From contig JBMOQT010000318.1 in the NCBI GenBank assembly GCA_049320945.1, positions 1 to 44,093 on the forward strand: 44,093 nucleotides of DNA, read 5' to 3'. The notes beneath the pieces are model-generated. The model saw only the letters and a program-made list of their open reading frames with translations. It did not search any database and was not told the origin of the DNA. Below are positions 39,420 to 44,093 of the stretch, one piece after another. Positions within the stretch are counted from its first letter, which is position 1. Each line of letters begins with the position of its first letter. Source of the DNA: DYIB01 sp049320945 (GTDB lineage Bacteria > Pseudomonadota > Gammaproteobacteria > Burkholderiales > Rhodocyclaceae). Both the position numbers and the translations under genes were made by a program.

Positions 39420-40436
39420 TCAGTTCTTGCTCTGATCGACCAGCTTGTTCTTCTTGATCCAGGGCATCATGTCGCGCAGCTTGGCGCCGACCTTCTCGAT
39501 CTCGTGCTCTGCCAGGTTGCGCCGCTGGGCCAGCAGCGTCGGCGCGCCGGCGCGGTTCTCCAGGATGAACTCCTTGGCGTACTGGCCGGTCTGGATCTCC
39601 TTGAGGATCTTGCGCATCTCGGCCCGGGTCTGGTCGGTAATGATGCGCGGACCGCGGGTGATGTCACCATACTCGGCGTTGTTGGAGATCGAGTAGTGCA
39701 TGTTGGCCAGACCGCCTTCGTAGATCAGGTCCACGATCAGCTTCAGCTCGTGCAGGCACTCGAAGTAGGCCATCTCCGGGGCGTAGCCCGCCTCCACCAG
39801 GGTCTCGAAGCCGGCCTTGATCAGTTCCACCGTGCCGCCGCACAGCACCACCTGCTCGCCGAACAGATCGGTCTCGGTCTCTTCGCGGAAGGTGGTCTCG
39901 ATGACGCCGCCGCGCGTACCGCCGTTGGCCGCCGCATACGACAGGGCGATATCGCGCGCCTTGCCCGAACGGTCCTGGTGCACGGCGATCAGGGAAGGCA
40001 CGCCGCCGCCCTGGGTGTAGGTGGAGCGCACCAGGTGGCCGGGACCCTTCGGCGCGATCATGATGACGTCCAGGTCGTCGCGCGGGATGACCTGGCCGTA
40101 ATGGATGTTGAAGCCGTGGGCAAATGCCAGCGCGGCACCCTTCTTGATGTTGGGTTCGACGTCGTTGTTGTACGCCTGGGCGATGTTCTCGTCGGGCAGG
40201 AGGATCATGACCAGGTCGGCTTCCTTGACGGCTTCCGGCACTTCCTTGACCGTCAAGCCGGCGTTCTTCGCCTTGTCCCAGGACGCACCGCCACGGCGCA
40301 GGCCGACGGTGACCTTGACACCGGAATCGTGCAAGTTGAGGGCATGGGCGTGCCCCTGGGAGCCGTAACCCACGATGGTGACTTTCTTGCCCTTGATGAG
40401 GGAGAGGTCGGCGTCTTTGTCGTAATAGACCTTCAT
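39420..40436 (-). CDS. ilvC: Ketol-acid reductoisomerase (NADP+)
   Basis: IlvC isomerises and reduces acetolactate or acetohydroxybutyrate. The 338-residue class I enzyme has the nucleotide motif GYGSQGHAHALNL (24-36), then LPDENIAQAY, APKGPGHLVR, and the metal-binding ETDLFGEQ and ECLHELKLIVDLIYEGG. GAAAGG lies eight bases before the ATG. It is third in ilvB-ilvH-ilvC and 28 bases downstream of ilvH. Confidence 0.97.
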   Translation of the reverse strand: MKVYYDKDADLSLIKGKKVTIVGYGSQGHAHALNLHDSGVKVTVGLRRGGASWDKAKNAGLTVKEVPEAVKEADLVMILLPDENIAQAYNNDVEPNIKKGAALAFAHGFNIHYGQVIPRDDLDVIMIAPKGPGHLVRSTYTQGGGVPSLIAVHQDRSGKARDIALSYAAANGGTRGGVIETTFREETETDLFGEQVVLCGGTVELIKAGFETLVEAGYAPEMAYFECLHELKLIVDLIYEGGLANMHYSISNNAEYGDITRGPRIITDQTRAEMRKILKEIQTGQYAKEFILENRAGAPTLLAQRRNLAEHEIEKVGAKLRDMMPWIKKNKLVDQSKN

Positions 40437-40464
40437 TGATTTACCTTTCAAAGCGAACAAGTGC

Positions 40465-40956
40465 CTAGACTTTCAAGATCCGGTCGCCGCGGCCGATGCC
40501 GCACACGCCCGTGCGTACCGTTTCCAGGATGAGCGAGCGGTCGATCGCTTCCAGGAAAGCGTCGAGCTTGGCGGTGTTGCCGGTCAGCTCGATCACGAAG
40601 GTGGATTCGGTGACATCGATGATGCGCCCGCGGAAGATGTCCGACATGCGCTTCATCTCCTCCCGGTCCTTGCCGGTGGCGCGCACCTTGATGAGCATCA
40701 GCTCGCGCTCGATGTGGGCGGCCTCGGAGATGTCCACCACCTTCACCACCTCGATCAGCTTGTTGAGCTGCTTGGTGATCTGCTCGATGACGTCGTCGGA
40801 GCCTATGCTGACGATGGTCATGCGCGACATGGAGGGGTCTTCCGTCGGCGCCACGGTAAGTGACTCGATGTTGTAGGCGCGTGCGGAAAACAGGCCCGAC
40901 ACGCGCGAGAGGGCGCCGGCTTCGTTTTCCAGAAGCAGCGAGATGACGTGTCTCAT
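40465..40956 (-). CDS. ilvH: Acetolactate synthase small (regulatory) subunit
   Basis: IlvH/IlvN activates the large subunit and carries valine feedback. The 163-residue protein has an N-terminal ACT domain (ISLLLENEAGALSRVSGLFS, YNIESLTVAPTED) and the conserved C-terminal half (FRGRIIDVTESTFVIELTG). It starts 14 bases after the ilvB stop and is cotranscribed with it. Confidence 0.96.
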   Translation of the reverse strand: MRHVISLLLENEAGALSRVSGLFSARAYNIESLTVAPTEDPSMSRMTIVSIGSDDVIEQITKQLNKLIEVVKVVDISEAAHIERELMLIKVRATGKDREEMKRMSDIFRGRIIDVTESTFVIELTGNTAKLDAFLEAIDRSLILETVRTGVCGIGRGDRILKV

Positions 40957-40970
40957 GGTGTTATCTGGTC

Positions 40971-42677
40971 TTAGAGTTCTTCGGACAGGATCATTTCCGT
41001 CAGGCCCTTGCCGCCCTGGACCATCGGGTAGACGTTCTCGGTCTGGTCCACCAGGAAATCCAGGAATACCAGTTCGTTCTTGCGCTTGAAGGCCTCGCGC
41101 AGGGCGCCCTCGATATCGGCCGGATTCTCCACGCGGATGCCCACATGGCCATAGGCCTCGGCCAGTTTCACGAAATCCGGCAGGGCGTCCATGTAGGACT
41201 CGGAATAGCGGTTGCCGTGGAAGAACTCCTGCCACTGGCGCACCATGCCGAGATAGCGGTTGTTGAGGTTCACGATCTTGATGGGCAGCCGGTACTGCCT
41301 GCAGGTAGACAGCTCCTGGATGCACATCTGGATGCTCGCCTCGCCGGTGACGCAGGCGACCGGCGAGCCGGGATGGGCCAGTTGCACGCCCATGGCCGCG
41401 GGCAGGCCGAAGCCCATGGTGCCCAGGCCGCCGGAGGTGACCCAGCGCCGCGGCTTGTCGAACTTGTAGAACTGGGCCGCCCACATCTGGTGCTGGCCCA
41501 CGTCGGTGGTGACGAAAGCATCGCCCTTGGTGACTTCGTAGAGCTGCTCTACCACCATCTGCGGTTTGATGATCGGGCTCTTGCGGTCATACTTGAGGCA
41601 GTCGCGGCCGCGCCATTCCTCGATCTGCTTCCACCAGGCGGCCAGTGCCTCCTTGTTCGGCCGCTCGCTGGTGGCCCCGATCAGGCGCAGCATCTCGTCC
41701 AGCACCTCGGGCACGTGGCCGACGATCGGCACGTCCACCTTGACGCGCTTGGAAATGCTCGACGGGTCGATGTCGATGTGAATGATCTTGCGCGCCACCT
41801 GGGCGAAATGGGCCGGATTGCCGATCACCCGGTCGTCGAAGCGGGCGCCGACGGCGAGCAGCACGTCACAGTACTGCATGGCCATGTTTGCTTCATAGGT
41901 GCCGTGCATACCCAGCATGCCGACGAACTGCCTGTCGGTGGCCGGATAGCCGCCCAGTCCCATGAGGGTGTTGGTGCAGGGGAAGCCGAGGGTCTTCACC
42001 AGCCGCGTGAGCTTCTCGGCGGCATCGGACAGGATGACGCCGCCCCCCGTATAGACCATCGGCCGCTGCGCTTCCAGCAGCAGCTGCACGGCTTTCCGGA
42101 TCTGCCCCTGGTGCCCCTTGATCACGGGGTTGTAGGAGCGCATGGCGATGCTCTTGGGATAGTTGAACTCGCACTTCTGGGCGGTGATGTCCTTGGGGAT
42201 ATCCACCAGGACGGGACCGGGCCGGCCGGTCTTGGCCAGATAGAAAGCCTTCTTGAGGGCCGGCGCAATGTCCCTGACGTCCTTCACCAGGATGTTGTGC
42301 TTGACGCACGGGCGCGTGATGCCCACGGTGTCCACTTCCTGGAAGGCGTCCTGGCCGATGGCGGCGGTGGGCACCTGGCCGCTGATGATGACCAGGGGGA
42401 TGGAGTCCATATAGGCGGTGGCGATGCCGGTGACGGCATTGGTGACGCCGGGGCCCGAGGTGACCAGGGCCACACCCACCTTCTCCGTGGACCGGGCGTA
42501 GCCGTCGGCGGCATGCACCGCGGCCTGCTCATGGCGCACCAGTACGTGCCGCACCTTGTCCTGCTTGAACAGCTCGTCGTAAATGAAGAGCACGGCGCCG
42601 CCCGGATAGCCGAAGACGTAGTCGACCTTTTCTTCCTGCAAACACCTGATTACAATTTCCGCACCAGTTAAGACCAT
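40971..42677 (-). CDS. ilvB: Acetolactate synthase large (catalytic) subunit
   Basis: The thiamine-diphosphate and FAD enzyme joins two pyruvates, or pyruvate and 2-ketobutyrate. The 568-residue protein has YVFGYPGGAVLFIYD, the catalytic Glu50 (RHEQAAVHAADGYAR), TSGPGVTNAVTGIATAY, the FAD region and the ThDP motif GEASIQMCIQEL ... NLNNRYLGMV. It is first in ilvB-ilvH-ilvC and divergent from the sigma-factor gene. Some annotations would call it ilvI. No attenuator with an evident branched-chain leader peptide was found upstream. Confidence 0.96.
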   Translation of the reverse strand: MVLTGAEIVIRCLQEEKVDYVFGYPGGAVLFIYDELFKQDKVRHVLVRHEQAAVHAADGYARSTEKVGVALVTSGPGVTNAVTGIATAYMDSIPLVIISGQVPTAAIGQDAFQEVDTVGITRPCVKHNILVKDVRDIAPALKKAFYLAKTGRPGPVLVDIPKDITAQKCEFNYPKSIAMRSYNPVIKGHQGQIRKAVQLLLEAQRPMVYTGGGVILSDAAEKLTRLVKTLGFPCTNTLMGLGGYPATDRQFVGMLGMHGTYEANMAMQYCDVLLAVGARFDDRVIGNPAHFAQVARKIIHIDIDPSSISKRVKVDVPIVGHVPEVLDEMLRLIGATSERPNKEALAAWWKQIEEWRGRDCLKYDRKSPIIKPQMVVEQLYEVTKGDAFVTTDVGQHQMWAAQFYKFDKPRRWVTSGGLGTMGFGLPAAMGVQLAHPGSPVACVTGEASIQMCIQELSTCRQYRLPIKIVNLNNRYLGMVRQWQEFFHGNRYSESYMDALPDFVKLAEAYGHVGIRVENPADIEGALREAFKRKNELVFLDFLVDQTENVYPMVQGGKGLTEMILSEEL

Positions 42678-42727
42678 GGCCCCATCCGTGGCTGTACAAA
42701 CGGCAATAAGCGCCTGAAAAACATGTA

Positions 42728-42756
42728 ACCTTACTGGCTCGCCCCGCTTTGGTCAA
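42728..42756 (-). promoter_or_regulatory. Candidate promoter of ilvB-ilvH-ilvC
   Basis: On the minus strand TTGACC (42756 to 42751), 17 bases, TAAGGT (42733 to 42728). The predicted start near 42721 gives a leader of about 44 nt. The 12 bases from the -35, TTGACCAAAGCG, occur identically at the xseB promoter (24382-24393). Confidence 0.45.
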
Positions 42757-42809
42757 GGCATTCGGCCGCGGGGCGCGACCAGGCTCTCTCCACTTCGGAT
42801 CGGTTTGCC

Positions 42810-43369
<560 letters not shown>

Positions 43370-43373
<4 letters not shown>

Positions 43374-43747
43374 GAGAACAGGATCTGGCATACAAGATAA
43401 CGCACTACCTGGACACGAGCGCCGGCAAGGTCGATCGGGCGACCGCCGAGAAGCTGTTCCAGGCGCGCCAGGCGGCCCTGGCGCGTCAGAAAATCGCCTC
43501 GGGCGGCCTGCGCCTGGCAGGGGCGGGACATTTCTCCTTCCATTTCTCCCCGCCGGGGCTGCGCCTCGGCCTGGTGGTGGTTGCCCTGGCGCTGGCGGTG
43601 CTGGGCGTCTCCGTCTGGCATGAGTTCGAGAAAGCAGCGGAATACGAGGAGATCGACAGTGCGCTGCTGGCGGATGATCTGCCCATCAACGCATACCTGG
43701 ATCGGGGCTTCCAAGCATGGCTCGAGCAGCACTCCTCGCAGCTCTGA
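43370..43747 (+). CDS. DUF3619 family membrane protein
   Basis: This is a 125-residue protein with an N-terminal soluble part (about 1-60, including LDTSAGKVDRATAEKLFQARQAAL), one membrane helix (LGLVVVALALAVLGVSVW, about 64-82) and an acidic C-terminal tail that would face the periplasm. It starts inside the sigma-factor stop (ATGA) and overlaps the next gene by 31 bases. A one-helix protein coupled to an ECF-type sigma gene suggests an anti-sigma or sigma-modulating role. That is inference from context; no known anti-sigma motif was recognised. Confidence 0.82.
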
Positions 43748-44093
43748 TTGCGCTGTTTTCCTTGGCCCTGCCCGCCCACGCCGTGGTCACCGACCTGGTG
43801 CAGCCGAACTGGGCCCAGCTCACGCCCGAGCAGAAGCAGATCCTGGCGCCCCTCGCCGGCGAATGGGACCAGATGGACGGGCCGCGCCGCAAGAAATGGC
43901 TGGGCATTGCCAAGCGCTACCCCTCCATGACACCGGACGAGCAGGCCCGGGTGCAGAAGCGCATGAAGGACTGGGCCGCCCTCACCCCGGCGCAGCGCAG
44001 GGCGGCGCGGGAGAATTTCCAGAAGCTGCAGAAAGCACCCCCGGAGCAAAAGCAAGTCATCAAGGAGAAGTGGCAAGAATACAAGGAGCTGCC
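43717..44093 (+). CDS. DUF3106 family secreted protein (5' part)
   Basis: The gene is cut by the right edge after 125 codons. The N-terminus MARAALLAALIALFSLALPA is a Sec signal peptide ending near AHA. The mature part is charged and helical with Trp-containing repeats (QPNWAQLTPEQKQIL, DWAALTPAQRRAARENF, KWQEYKEL), the DUF3106 pattern. It probably acts in the periplasm; its function is not known. It overlaps the DUF3619 gene by 31 bases, so the three genes form one unit. Confidence 0.85.
   Translation, partial: MARAALLAALIALFSLALPAHAVVTDLVQPNWAQLTPEQKQILAPLAGEWDQMDGPRRKKWLGIAKRYPSMTPDEQARVQKRMKDWAALTPAQRRAARENFQKLQKAPPEQKQVIKEKWQEYKEL

Noticed and set aside
42668..42724. An 18-codon frame (MFFRRLLPFVQPRMGPWS) on the minus strand ending inside the ilvB start, considered as a leader peptide.
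   Set aside because: It has only two adjacent leucines and one valine, and its ATG lies only three bases after the predicted -10, so it would not be fully transcribed.

Overview
The window is a GC-rich (mostly about 65-70% G+C), gene-dense stretch of a bacterial chromosome. The gene content points to a betaproteobacterium, probably of the Rhodocyclales/Nitrosomonadales kind. The clues are a cbb3 oxidase under FNR-type control, the order ilvB-ilvH-ilvC-psd-pssA-leuA, a sigma factor followed by DUF3619 and DUF3106 genes, and the minor-pilin cluster facing ispH-fkpB-lspA-ileS-ribF. Genus cannot be decided from sequence reading alone. No transposon, prophage, CRISPR array or rRNA was seen.

Layout. 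1-3243 (minus): start of ccoN, then the assembly genes ccoS and ccoI, with three FNR-type promoters that share exactly the same geometry. One of them appears to drive a short structured RNA that ends at a strong intrinsic terminator between ccoS and ccoN. 3253-5206 (minus): a short-chain dehydrogenase and a thiolase. 5300-5420 (minus): tRNA-Thr(CGT) with a good promoter. 5536-12326 (plus): a type IV pilus operon pilE-fimT-pilV-pilW-pilX-pilY1 of clearly lower G+C. The low-G+C tract continues past the convergent terminator into the 3' part of ispH and stops abruptly near 12950. 12405-19963 (minus): tsaE-amiC and ribF-ileS-lspA-fkpB-ispH. 19955-21133 (plus): queG. 21026-24319 (minus): sseA, a STAS-like gene, an EamA permease and a Rieske oxygenase. 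24436-28343 (plus): xseB-ispA-dxs and folE2. 28340-30620 (minus): receiver, CheC-like phosphatase and PAS histidine kinase. 30699-32793 (minus): rpsP-rimM-trmD-rplS with promoter and terminator. 32915-34459 (plus): an unrecognised 514-residue protein. 34463-36105: yihY and a DUF2069 gene, divergent. 36124-42756 (minus): ilvB-ilvH-ilvC-psd-pssA-leuA, with a candidate Leu-rich leader peptide before leuA. 42810-44093 (plus): sigma factor, DUF3619 and DUF3106 genes, the last cut by the window edge.

How the genes fit together. Most are housekeeping: isoprenoid supply (ispH, dxs, ispA), branched-chain amino acids (ilvBHC, leuA), phosphatidylethanolamine synthesis (pssA, psd), ribosome and tRNA maturation (rpsP-rimM-trmD-rplS, tsaE, queG, ileS), envelope maturation (lspA, amiC) and cofactors (ribF, folE2). 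The accessory or regulatory layers are the microaerobic cco locus, the pilus operon, the small phospho-signalling module and the sigma-factor locus. The observations most worth testing are the candidate FNR-dependent small RNA (about 288-417), the leader-peptide region before leuA (37785-37907), the recombination-like junction inside ispH, and the missing canonical start codon of the sigma-factor gene.
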